Shown: one piece after another, positions 54,701-64,000 of the stretch | How the letters are laid out: the number at the start of each line of letters is the position of its first letter | How positions within the stretch are numbered: the stretch's first letter is position 1 | Source of the DNA: Larus michahellis | Taxonomy: Eukaryota; Chordata; Aves; Charadriiformes; Laridae | Assembly: GCF_964199755.1 (NCBI RefSeq) | Contig: NC_133907.1 | Location: 4,965,001-5,029,000, forward strand | DNA length: 64,000 nucleotides | Reading direction: 5' to 3' | Notes under the pieces: model-generated | The model's input: the letters and a program-made list of their open reading frames with translations, nothing else | The model's database searches: none | Told to the model about the DNA's origin: nothing | Program-made: the position numbers and the translations under genes

Positions 54701-57700
54701 AGCCCAGTGCTTCCTCTTCATCCTCCCTCTCTCCATCTGTCCATTCTCCCTGCAAGGCACGCGCAGTTCCAGAGGGGAGAGAGACGGGGGAAACGCCTGC
54801 TTTGGGCTCCTGAAGCTGACCCCAACGCCGGAGTGTGGTTGGGGTGCGCAGCACAGGCATTGCTCAGCCCTGAAGCTCATTTCTTGGTCGCAGCCACGGG
54901 ATCTCAGAGCAGCAGCCACAAAAGCAGCGGGCAGTTAAACTGAGCACGGCTGGGTATAGCCGCCTCGGCACAACGTCCCTGCCTTCCTGGGGTCACGGGG
55001 ATTTGTCTCGGCAGGCAGCAGGGCTCACCTCTCCGAGAGCCCGGGTTTGCAGCCGGGCCGGCGATGCTCCGCGTGCATCTCACACCGCCGAGCCCACATC
55101 AGCTCCCCGATGGGCAGCGGCGTGCGAGCACCTTGCCCTGCTCCCTGTGATGAGGGATTTGCAGGCAGGGCACACGCTATTGTCCAGCAACAGGCTGCCA
55201 GGGGTGCTGCTGCTGCGGGGCCACCACCGCACGGGGCTTTTCTGATGGTGCCGCTACTCCCAAAGCGGTCCCGAGAGCGGCCAGGGAACAAAGGGCTTCG
55301 TGCTGCCTCCGGTGCCACGTGCCAGGAGGCTTCCCCGGCAGCTCTCAGTCTCTTGGTCACAGCAGCAAACACCGCGTAGGTCTAAGGAGCCTCTCAGGGC
55401 TAAAATGTGGCTTTTGGGTATTTTTCCATGTGTTCTGCTGTGAGCCACTGCGCTACTTAAGAGACTTTCACGCACAGCTCTGCTCGGCCGGTGCTTTTTC
55501 AGATCACCCCATTGAGGGTTTGCAGGACACCTATTGCACGTGAGCTTCAGCCACGCTATGCTACGTTAACACCACGCCGCCTTAACGAGACACTCTCGCA
55601 CCTCCCAGCCGAGGAGCACGAGTCCTGGACAGACCACCCAACTTCTCCACCTGCCTGTCCTGCACCCAACAGCCCTACGCCAGGACCAACCCGACTCTTC
55701 GCGTGCTCCGAAACACCTCCAAACTCCAGCAGCAGCCTCCAGAGAGGTGCTCCCACACACACCCCGCCCCGGCCCTGGCCACAATGGGAAAACACAAAGG
55801 GGAAGTTGATAGAAAACCCCAGAATATGCAAGTTAGAAAATGCAAAGTTTCCACTGAAGCTTCTCTCCTCCCTTCCCCCTGAAGGCAGCTTCTCCTTGCA
55901 CCCAGGAGATGTCTCTCCTCCTTCCCCTTTCTGGCTGCTCGCCCTGAGGAGCGATGGGGCCAGGAACCCAGCTGAGCCCTCTCCCAGCGGGTATTTGCCA
56001 GCAGCACATGCGAGCCCTGACCCTCATGACATGCTTGTGCACCAGGAGCAGGCTGCGGGGTACCTTTGCGCTGCAAACACACGGGGCACACCAGCATTTC
56101 TCACGGCGAGCATCAGTTCAGCGCAGACCCGCTGCCCACCTGCGCATTCGCAGCGAACGATGACACTATTTTCTTAAGACTTTGATTTCAAACCACCTAG
56201 AGCCAGCGCAATCCTTTCGCCGCCAAGATCAAGGGGAGCTGAGGTGCTCTGACCCTGTAATCTGCTCTATCCTACCCTCCAGAATTAACAAAGTGCTGAA
56301 AATCGTCACCTGACGTTCCCACGTAGGTGGGAGCATCCTCGCAACGCAGACCCAGAGCGCTCCCAGCCCAGAGGAGAGGCAGGAGCACCGGCATCGGGCT
56401 GCGCCTGGTCTGGCGGAGCCTCCCTCCTGCTATTCAATTTGATCCTGTTATTCAATTTAAGTTGAGAGCAAAATAATCCCCAGCTCTCCCGCTGCAGTGC
56501 AAGTTTTCCATCTCGGTGACACTTTTTTTTTTTTCTCTCTCTGTATTCCACCTTTTGAAGTATTTGATACTGAACAGATTGCAAGAGGCTGGGGTTTAAT
56601 TCAGGAGAGGCTGCTTGGATGCTTCCTGATAAAAATAGATTTTTTTTTTTTCCCCCCTCCAAAGAAGCCGGTTAAGGAGCTCCGGGATGGCGAGGGAAGG
56701 GCCGCGTGCTCCAGAAGCAACGTGCAGCTGGTCACCGGCATCCGGAGCCTCACGGTCACTCGCTGAAGGAAGGGACCGACGGGCAAAAGAAACCCCAAAA
56801 TAATCCTGCTGGAATTTCACCTGCAGCAGAGCTGCCCCTGGGGGAAACTAACAGGTGCTGCCTATAAAAAGGGCCTGGAATCTGCAGTTCGGGGGGAAGA
56901 CAAGAAGAGAGACCCAGGGGTAGCTGTCGAGAGCTATGCAGATCCCAGAGCGGCTCGGGGACGGCTATAGTAAAGGCTATATTTTACATACATGACATCA
57001 GAGGAAGCCTCGGATCACACGCAGCCACCATTTGCAAGCTTCCCTCCTACAGCATTAGCAGAAATTCAGCTTGAAAGCCAGAGCCCCACGACCAAACAGA
57101 TTTCCTCTTTAGCGGAGGCTCCGGGAAGCGCGGCTGAAACCCTCCGTTGAGAAACGCCTGCACAGCAGGGTTCTGCACGGCGCACATTTTGCAACGGGGC
57201 TTTGCAGTTCAGCTTCCCAGCATCTCGTCTCCTCTTTGCCCTACAGGAAGATCTCCTGCAGGACCTTCCCTTTTCCCCCTTTGCTTCTGCAGAAGCGCTG
57301 TCGGAGCAGCCACCCTCCGGCAGTGGGAGCCTGGGCCAGGAGTTCAAGCTCAGTTTGAGCCATGGCCCAGGAGGGTCCGCCACAGGGTCTCCACCACATG
57401 GAGAAAGAAAATAAACAAACATCTGCATGCTCGCACCTGAAACCAGGGATGCAAACCACCTTGCAGCCCAGGATGGTTTTTTTCCTAAGGCTGGTTTGGA
57501 AAAATGGTTTTGTTTTTTTTTTCTCCCCCCTCCAAGGCCATGTTTAATTGAACTCAAGAGCTTTTCTCAAGCCATTCTTTCGTAGCAGGAAATCGCAACG
57601 GTTCACTGAGAAGCTGCGCTCGCCGTCAAAGCCTTCTTGGCTTTCAGCAACTGGGAGTTTTCAGCTTGGGGCCAACACTTCTCAGTTGTGATCAGGCGAC

Positions 57701-59025
57701 TCAAAGCAAGGAGTGTTGTGCTGAAAGCATTTGCTTTCTGCTCAAGTTTGTGCTCAACTCTCCGCCCAAGTAAAGCTCCAACGGTAAATACTTCCAACGG
57801 GCCTGGAAGAGCACGGCTTTCCCCCCATGCGGGACGGTGTTTCACCTGTGTGGGAGCCTGGGCTGGGCTATTTGAAGCAGGATCTGGCGGGAAGGTGTAA
57901 AATTTGGTCAGACCAGGCAAAAAACTCAGCAGCAAGATGCTCCTGAACGGGCATCGCTGTTGCCCCAAGAGCTTTGCACAAAAAGCCCCGTCCCACCCCG
58001 GAGGCACAGGCAGCGCCGGGTAGGAAGGAGGGCGATTCCTTCGCAATATCACCCGAGATGAAGAGCACCGAAACAAACCATCCTAGAAACGAAACATCCT
58101 TGAAAGCAGCAGCCACCACAGGGCTTCGTTCCTGGTGGGGCGAGAAACTTCCCACTGCTAGCGAGGGAAGGGAAACAGCCAGGGAGCGGCGCGCACCACC
58201 ATCATCCCTCCTCATGCCACATCCCCAAGCTTTTATATGGGACGGGAGGAGCCACAAGCCCCAGGGAGGGCTGGGGCAGCCGGGGGGCTGAGGTGACCCA
58301 TGGCCAGTGCTCGCAGTAGGGCTGGGTGGTGCAAGGTGCCTGGGAGGATGGTGCAATCCCACCACTTCGGTGCTCAACAGTTGGGTTGAGCAGCAAGAAC
58401 TGCATACCGTCAGGGCTAAGGCAGGGAGGTAGCAAGAAAAACAAGTTCCCAGCAGAGGAGGCAAGCAGCCCTCGCCAGAGCCTCCCAGTGCCCACTCCGC
58501 CATCCTCCCCGTCTCCGGGCGGCTTCCGAATGGGAATTTGGGCTGCTTGCAGAGATTTGCCTCTCACATAGCTGGCAGGGGGTGCTAGCAAATGGGTGGA
58601 AACAACATGCCTCTTCACGTCCCTGCCTAATTCCCTCATCTTGCTGGAAAGGGGAATGTCTGCCTTGAAGTTTGCTGCCGGAGGAGCAGCCGAGCGCGGG
58701 CCCCGCGGAATGCCCTCTGCCATCGCCGCGCTCTAGGTCATCTCACGGAAAGGTCAAACCAAACGTGCGCAGCGAGACAGCATCATGTCGCACTCGGGAG
58801 GTGCGCGGCGGAGGGGCAGCAGGGAGGAGAGAGGAGGACGGAAAGGAAAGGAGCGAAGGGGGAAGAAAAAGAAGCCAAACCACAACAGAAGAGGAGGGTG
58901 GCAGGAGCGGGAGAGCCCGCGGCGGGTGGGAGCCATGGCTTACCTGGCCAGCCGGGCAGGGACAGCAGCACCAGGCAGGTCAGCGGCCAGGAGACACGGC
59001 CGGGGCCGCGGGGCAGCGGCTCCAT
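48467..59025 (-). CDS. SIRPA: Signal-regulatory protein alpha (CD47 receptor)
   Basis: Eight coding exons in minus order: 58944-59025, 51809-52159, 51284-51598, 50799-51149, 50452-50553, 49969-49990, 49494-49533, 48467-48721. All junctions keep frame, giving 505 residues (human 504). The order is signal peptide (1-27), V-type Ig domain (28-144, ending DAGTYYCVKFRKS...GKGTEVSVR), two C1-type domains (145-249 and 250-366), transmembrane helix (about 372-394) and cytoplasmic tail with four ITIM-like tyrosines, LTYADL 430, SEYACI 454, LTYADL 471 and SEYASV 497, ending EYASVQIPRK (human EYASVQVPRK). In mammals the V domain binds CD47 and the phosphorylated ITIMs recruit SHP-1/SHP-2 to restrain phagocytosis. 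The transmembrane helix has no basic residue, which argues for the inhibitory form and against an activating, DAP12-linked SIRPB. All Ig exons are phase 1. Tail-to-tail with PDYN, as in human. Confidence 0.95.
49196..49225. repeat. (GAG)n trinucleotide repeat in a SIRPA intron
   Basis: About nine GAG/AGG units with one GAA interruption on the plus strand, between the last two coding exons. Confidence 0.8.
49494..49533 (-). CDS. SIRPA: SIRPA cytoplasmic exon LHEPEK
   Basis: 40 bases, phase 2 in, phase 0 out: (R)LHEPEKSSEATTQ, matching human RLHEPEKNAREITQ. Acceptor CCCCCTTTCAG, donor CCCAG|GTGTGT. Confidence 0.92.
49969..49990 (-). CDS. SIRPA: SIRPA 22-base micro-exon
   Basis: Acceptor TTCCGACAG (minus), exon GTAAAAGC...CTGCTAG, donor GTAAGC. 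Entered at phase 1 and left at phase 2, it gives G-K-S-S-P-S-A-R and changes the phase exactly as needed to read LHEPEKSSEATTQ in the next exon. The human protein has AQGSTSSTR at this place, one residue longer. Too short for open-frame detection, but required by the frame. Confidence 0.85.
50452..50553 (-). CDS. SIRPA: SIRPA transmembrane exon
   Basis: 102 bases: GGFLMIYIVVGVVCAVLALL and on to YLIRVKQSK(G). Human: IYIVVGVVCTLLVALLMAALYLVRIRQKKA. No charged residue lies in the helix. Confidence 0.94.
50799..51149 (-). CDS. SIRPA: SIRPA second C1-type Ig exon
   Basis: 351 bases. SPSIQVDADPPSPVGVNKTV then FTCHVKGFYPRDVAITWLEN and SVFTCRVVHDAQEP, with several N-glycosylation sequons. The donor AACG|GTGCGTGAG is fixed by the frame of the next exon; the more consensus-like GTGAGG four bases further would break the frame. 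Confidence 0.92.
51284..51598 (-). CDS. SIRPA: SIRPA first C1-type Ig exon
   Basis: 315 bases, phase 1 to phase 1. KPTPPVVSGPEDRAGPGQSV, then FTCTAGGFFPEDISVKWLKD and SQVVCEVRHPTLTAPLRETY, the C1 pattern with paired cysteines and WxxxG. Human counterpart: KPSAPVVSGPAAR. Confidence 0.94.
51809..52159 (-). CDS. SIRPA: SIRPA V-type Ig exon
   Basis: 351 bases, phase 1 to phase 1. Residues about 28-144 include LTLTCTTSG (first Cys), GPVKWLKGWG (core Trp), DIDFTIRIRDVQPKDAGTYYC (second Cys) and a G strand GKGTEVSVR. N-glycosylation sequons NQT and NGS. Only one V exon is present, so no duplicated SIRP is seen here. Confidence 0.94.
52160..58943 (-). other. SIRPA: SIRPA intron 1 (signal peptide to V domain)
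   Basis: About 6.8 kb. No extra Ig exon is seen, so this locus encodes a single-V receptor. AT-rich segments around 55780-55860 and 56420-57010 stand out and may hold regulatory elements. Confidence 0.75.
56864..57000 (+). promoter_or_regulatory. TATA-like box and CRE-like site in SIRPA intron 1 (weak candidate)
   Basis: On the plus strand CTATAAAAAGGG (about 56871) is followed by a purine-rich leader and, further on, 'ggctatattttacatacatg' and TGACATCA (56994-57001), a CRE-like octamer. It could be an antisense or alternative promoter. No downstream exon was identified, so this stays weak. Confidence 0.2.
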
Positions 59026-59560
59026 CCTCGGCGGGTTCTGGGGAGCAGAGATTAGAGCGGCTTCAGAGCGCGGCTGCCGGCTTTCAATCGCACAGGGAGA
59101 AGGAAATCGCTCTTCTCAGCCCCAAAATGAGGAAGGAGGGCTGGGCTCCCGCCTCCCCCCGCTTCCCTCCCGGTTCCCCCCTCCCCCCCCTCCCCACGCC
59201 GGGGCTGCGGGTGGGGAGCCCGGGCACACGCACGGCCCCGCCGCCGCCCTCGGGCACCGACCTGGCCGGGCCCCGGGCTCGGGCTCCGCTGGCGGGGCCC
59301 CGGGCGGGCGCATGCCCCGGTGGCGAGCGGAGCCGCGCCTGCCCCCCCCACCCCCTCCGTCGCCGCCGCGCCGCCTCCGTTGCCGTGGCACCAGGGCGGG
59401 ATGGGGCCGGACCCGGCTCGGAGACCCCCCCCCCTCCCCTTCCCTCCCCCTTCCCCGGCGGCGGGGGCGAAGCCAGCACCGCCCGGCCCGGAGAGAACTT
59501 GCTTTTGTAATGTCACCTCGGCGTGCCCGGTGTGCTGCTGCCTTAAGGTGGGCTGGGGGA
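58670..59560 (-). promoter_or_regulatory. SIRPA: CpG island at the SIRPA 5' end
   Basis: Very GC-rich with dense CpG, flanking the ATG exon and extending upstream. SIRPA transcription probably starts within or just upstream. Frames of 130-340 codons crossing it on both strands lack domain features and come from the composition. Confidence 0.55.
58944..59037 (-). CDS. SIRPA: SIRPA exon with start codon and signal peptide
   Basis: ATG at 59025; 27 codons MEPLPRGPGRVSWPLTCLVL... and one base, donor GGCCAG|GTAAGCC. The acceptor TCTGCTCCCCAG | AACCCG (exon from 59037) implies an upstream noncoding exon, which I could not place. The human start also reads MEPxxxxPGR. CDS part is 58944-59025. Confidence 0.88.
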
Positions 59561-62500
59561 CACCCCCCAAACCCGTCCCGGGACCCCCCGGGTCTGAAGG
59601 GGTGCCCGGCTCCCCCGGGGCAAGCAGGATGCGCCCAGAGCAAGCAGGATGCAGGGCCGGGGCAGAGGAAGGATGATTCAGTGGCCCCAGTGCTCATCCA
59701 GGGCTGCAAGGAAGGTGGCTGGGGTCCCCCTGCTTGCCACGGGCTTCCTGCGCCAGGGCCAGCATGGCCACCGCTTTGGCACAGCCATGGCACAAAGACC
59801 AGCATCCCTGCACTGGAACCGGGGGGGGAAAGCACAAGGGTGCTGGGGCAGGGGTGGACGCAGCTTAGGGGCTCCTGAACACACAAGGCATTTTGTGCCA
59901 CCCAAGGGGCCACACAGGGCCAGCAGCTGAGCCAGGAGAGCCCATGGCAGAGGCACAAGTGGCATTTTGGAAGTGCGTTGGGGACAGGAGAGCTCAGCCC
60001 ATGGGGGTCAGACAGAGCAAGGAGGGGAACTCTGGTGCAGCACGGACACATAGAGAGTGGATGGGGAAGGAGAGGAGAGACCTGCACCCCTTTCCTGCCA
60101 GGGGGGCCCCTTGAGTTGCCCTCTGGGAGCATGGGGACAACCCCGTGACATCCCTCAGCAGGGGAATGGGCTTAGTGGGAGCCCATCCAAGGGGGAGAGG
60201 ACAGGAACCCACAGTGGGGAGAGGCAACAGCTTGAGGATGAGGCAGCTGAGATGGGGACGAAGGAGGACACAGAAGAGGAGGAGGAGGAGGGTGTCTGGA
60301 CGCGAGGATCCATAGGTTGCATGTCCCTGCACTGCCCTGCTTCTCCCTGACACGAAGTCCTTCCCAGAGGATGCACAAGGACATTCTCCACTATCTGTGC
60401 CTGCTGCAGCTTCTCCCACCACCCGTGGGCACTTCAGCAAGGCCAGGACAGGGACCAGCTTGTTCCCCTGTGCCTTGCATGGGCACGGTCACCCGCAGCC
60501 AGACGTGATGCTGGCAGCTCCCAGCAGGACCTCCAGCAGGTCCCAAACCCACCCTGTTTTCCCCTCTGCAGACCCAGGGACAGGGTGGACCCTCTGCAGA
60601 GCAGGGGCTCCCAGCACACCGGGGTAGCACCCAGCAGCACCCATGCACCCCGCAGATCACACACAACTGCTCTCCCACGCCGGGACGGGGCCCCGGGGCA
60701 CTATCGGGTGCCTGTGCCATGCCAAGGGACCGGCTGCCGGCTCCCTCCTCCCTCCCCAGGCAGCCGCTGGGGCTGTCGGCTTTATTTAGAGCTTCGCACA
60801 AACAAACACCAAAGATATCTGAAGGGACTTGGCACCATCAATCTGCGCACGGCGTCAGGCTGCGCGCGTTCCCCTCCCCGCCAGCCTCCCCCTCGGCCCC
60901 AGCTACGCCCATGTGTTGCATCCAGCCTTAATTTAGCTCCCTCCGCTGCTGGGAGCTGGGACCGGCCTCCCCAGCCATCTGCAGTGCACCCCCCCAGCCC
61001 CCCCCCCCCCGGGGAGCACCCCCGGGGCCGGTGCTGCTCCTACTGTAAAATTATTTGCGGCCAGAGCCGCTCCCGGGGAGCCCGGTGCAGCCACTGTTTT
61101 TATTTCCCCTTCGCACAGCTGGCGAGGACGTGAGCAAACAGCAGGGACCCAGAGGGGGCGTTAGGTTCGGCCTTTGGCCTTTTTTGCGCATGCAGCGTGG
61201 CGTGGAAATAAATTACCAGTTTGCGCAGGGACGGGACCCAGGATTCATGGAAACCTTGCAGCTACACTGCCCTGGGCGGTGCATCCCACCCAGCGCCAGC
61301 CTGGGCACAGGCAACCAGCAAGAGGGAAGGTGCTGGGGACACGCCGCAGCCATTCACAGCCGCTTTCCTGGTTATTTTTAAATGGAAGCACAGTTCCTGG
61401 AGGCCTGGCTGACTTCAGCCTGTCTGGGCTGTTCTCCCGCTCGGCGTTGAAGGTTCAGACAACCTGTTTCAAGGCGATTACAAAGCAGAGACAGCCCGTA
61501 CGCAAGCAGAGTGCTGGGGAAGGAAAGTTAGAGCTTAAAAAAGCTCTTGGGCGAGAGAAGGTAGCGCGGCGGAGCAGATGGTGCAGCGTGAGCTTCCCGG
61601 GAAGAGCCGCTATTGCTCCCCATTAGGAAGCATATGGGCAGGCTCAGCTGCCTCCCCTCCTGCCCACGGTCCTTCCACTCGGCATCGCAGGGCCCCGCTC
61701 GAACACGGGGGGCTCTGGGGGAGCCGCCCCCAGAGGGCAGCCCCTGCCCCGCGGGCTGGCAATGAACCTGGGGGAGAGGAGCACTCCTGCTCCTTCGCAC
61801 ACCCAAGACGGAGCGAGAGCGCAGCATTTCGGGAGGCGCAACGCCACCATTAGCAGCTTCCTCCTGCACCAAACACCCACGGCGAGCAGGAGGCTGCTTG
61901 GCAGGGCGGGCAGCGCTGCCAGCCGGGCTGCGCTCGTTTTTGCAGCATCTTCGTGCTTTAGCTTAAAACCACTGCTCCCGCAGGGATGATTTTGGAGCCC
62001 GGGTCTCCCCAGGAGCCACGCAGCAGCCAGCGCGGGGGGCTGGGGTAGCCTTTTAGCAGAGCTTTTCAAGAATAGGTTGATTTTCACAGTTTTGAGGCAC
62101 GATGAGGAACTTGCATCATGCTGCCAGCACTCTTCTGGGGAAGACACGTGCTCCGGCCAGTCTGAGACAGGCTGACCCACCCACACAGGTTTGGGTGCTC
62201 TGGTTCCCTTCCTGGGACAAAGGCTGCAGCCAGAGCCACCACTACTCCCAGCAGGGACCAGGGGTCCAGCGTGCTTTTGCATTTCCCCTTTTTCGGCAGC
62301 AGGACCAGCTGCGCGAGTGACTTCCTCCCCTAGCAGGAGGTGGGGGGTCCTTCTCCGCACAGGGACACCCGGCTGGGGCAGCAGCACCCCATCCCAGGGA
62401 GGGCCCCCCCAAAAGACCCTCTTGTCTCAACCCAGCAGCATCCAACGGGGGCAATTACAGCCTCACCAGAGCGATCCCACCTGAAAGTCTTGCAGCACTG

Positions 62501-64000
62501 GTTTTGCCCAGACTGCTCTTTCATCCCCCTAATTAGCAGCCTGTCTGATCCCCTCCCAGCACCCACAGCCCACGGGGACAGCGGTGGCTCACTCTGCTGA
62601 AGGGGGGTTTCACAGGTGATGGAGATGGGAGAGGTTTCAGTTCCTGCCCTGCGGTGCCAAACCTCAGCCTAGTGATGAGCCACGTTTCACTAATGATGGA
62701 GGTGACTGCGGTTCTTTCCCTACCCTGGGCTTTTCCCCTCGGGATCCCCCACTCCCCAGCCCCAGACCAGCATGGTAGAGCACAGCGGGAAGGCTACCTA
62801 TGGCCTGACCAGCTGGCCACATCGGCTGTCCCAGAGGGCTTGTGGGCTCAGTGCAGCCTCAAAACCCACACCAGCAGGGAAGCTTAGAGGTAAACATGTG
62901 GGAAAATATCAATACTTTGGATATCAGCTTAGAAAATACCCTAAACCAGCATCCAGCAGTGCTGTTTTGGGATTGTGGGTGCAGAGCCTTGCCCAAGCAC
63001 CAGCAAGCAGCCAGCACCCATGGGACCCCCTCCATGATAAACCCAAACAACACATTGTACGCCCCCGCCAAGGCACTCCGGATTGCAGGGACTCGCTGCC
63101 GCAGCGAAGCTGAGAGCCGCTCGGTCGTATCCAGCCCCAGGCAGAACCCAGCCCAGTCCCAGCACCCCAAGAGATGCTGCTTTCACAGCTTGCCACACCA
63201 AAACAAGGTTTGCAACCACATCAGAGAGCCAAACCCAGCCCCAGCGCCCGCACGAGGTCTGCTCCAGCACACGCAAGCCAGTGCGGCCTCCCTGCACGGG
63301 AGAACAACAGGTGCATGGGGCCGGGAAGGTTCATCCCATCTGTTCTCCAGCTCCATAGCCAAACTTCAAGACCCCTCCAGCCTACTAGCCAAGCGGACAC
63401 ATCTTACAGCCCTCCTGCCTCTCCCCACCACCCCTTGGGCTTCAGAGGCAGCACTCTCACAGGGCTTTTCACTGGGAGAAAAACCACACAAATGCCTTTG
63501 AAAGTAGGTAGCACCAATTACACTGCTGATATTTAGGGCTTCCAGCACAACAAATGGAGCTTCAGCTTCATTAGGTACCATGCCAATTTAATCCAAGACA
63601 TCCAGTACAGAAGGAGCTTAAATTAGTTTATCTGATGTTAACTTATAATAAGCAATATGTTAACACGGGGATGGAAAAAAGTGACCTGCAGCCTGCGCGT
63701 AAGGAGCAGCACGCAGGGGTGGCCGAGCCGGACCCTCACCCAGGGAAGGGGCAAAGGAACCCACCACAGGAGCACCCCAGCCCCACAAAAACACCGATTT
63801 AAGAATCAGGGGTGTGTATCATACCTGTCTGCTCACCGCACGCTCCAGCTGCGGCACCCACAAACACCTTCCAGCTAGAGGTGGTGGCACCCAGCCACCC
63901 CCTTATGGGGGGGAGGGCCTGTGGGGGTTTAATGAGCTGCAGGTGCTTCGTTAGGGCTGCGATTGCCAGAAGACAGGCAGGGGTGGGCTGTGGGGGCTGC
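59560..64000. other. Right-end region without a recognisable gene
   Basis: GC-rich to about 62.6 kb, then more balanced. A GAG run lies near 60270-60290 and a C-run near 61001-61010. The segments at about 61330-61510 and 63480-63665 are AT-rich islands. None of the frames (for example 61644-62387 or 62842-63501) shows a domain or splice structure. The window ends before any upstream gene of SIRPA is reached. Confidence 0.5.
63480..63665. promoter_or_regulatory. Candidate conserved noncoding element upstream of SIRPA
   Basis: An AT-rich island with 'caattacactgctgatattt', 'gccaatttaatccaagac' and 'gcttaaattagtttatctga', 4.5 kb upstream of the SIRPA ATG exon. GATA-like TTATCT is present. No coding sense; role inferred from composition. 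Confidence 0.22.

Noticed and set aside
52160-58943. Second V-domain exon or an activating SIRP paralogue within the intron
   Set aside because: No further Ig-like frame with the DxGxYYC signature and phase 1 splice sites was found; the locus encodes a single SIRPA.
58785-60132. Long frames (241-338 codons) on both strands at the SIRPA CpG island
   Set aside because: Very GC-rich sequence with few stops; residues are mostly Pro, Gly, Arg and Ala, with no domain and no conserved start context.

Overview
The window looks like bird DNA, probably from a gene-dense, GC-rich microchromosome. The evidence is several CR1 LINE fragments with the avian 3' end (ATTCTGTG repeats), compact genes, CpG islands, and proteins that read as sauropsid orthologues of human genes. 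I cannot name the species.

Left end (1-5.9 kb, relatively AT-rich): the last coding exon of a UPF1-like helicase on the plus strand, most likely HELZ2 (stop at 566-568), then a long 3' UTR-like stretch with a CR1 copy. Facing it on the minus strand is an intact one-exon reading frame for FNDC11 (4949-5839). In human, HELZ2 and FNDC11 are also tail-to-tail neighbours, at 20q13.33.

Middle left (5.9-17.8 kb): no gene recognised. It holds four CR1 pieces and AT-rich islands that could be conserved noncoding elements. GC content rises sharply near 7.7 kb.

STK35 (minus strand, about 17.85-36.08 kb): two coding exons (35634-36078 and 29280-29992) give a complete 385-residue kinase. A strong splice donor lies 34 bases past the stop. 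A strong acceptor at 22388/22389 and an AATAAA at 17866-17871 suggest a separate 3' UTR exon. The first intron holds a striking perfect 115-bp palindrome (30988-31102), and the promoter side is a CpG island with a minisatellite.

PDYN (plus strand, about 41.5-46.1 kb): a TATA/CCAAT promoter candidate, a signal-peptide exon and a main peptide exon encode a 231-residue prodynorphin. Dynorphin A carries Met at position 5, there is an upstream Met-enkephalin, and the presumed alpha-neoendorphin slot is degenerate.

SIRPA (minus strand, about 47.1-59.04 kb): eight coding exons, including a 22-base micro-exon, give a complete 505-residue inhibitory receptor (one V-type and two C1-type Ig domains, a transmembrane helix, four ITIM-like motifs). 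PDYN and SIRPA are tail-to-tail. STK35-PDYN-SIRPA keeps the order and orientation of human 20p13. The window therefore joins two blocks that lie on opposite arms of human chromosome 20, with the join between FNDC11 and STK35. From 59.5 kb to the right end I see no gene.
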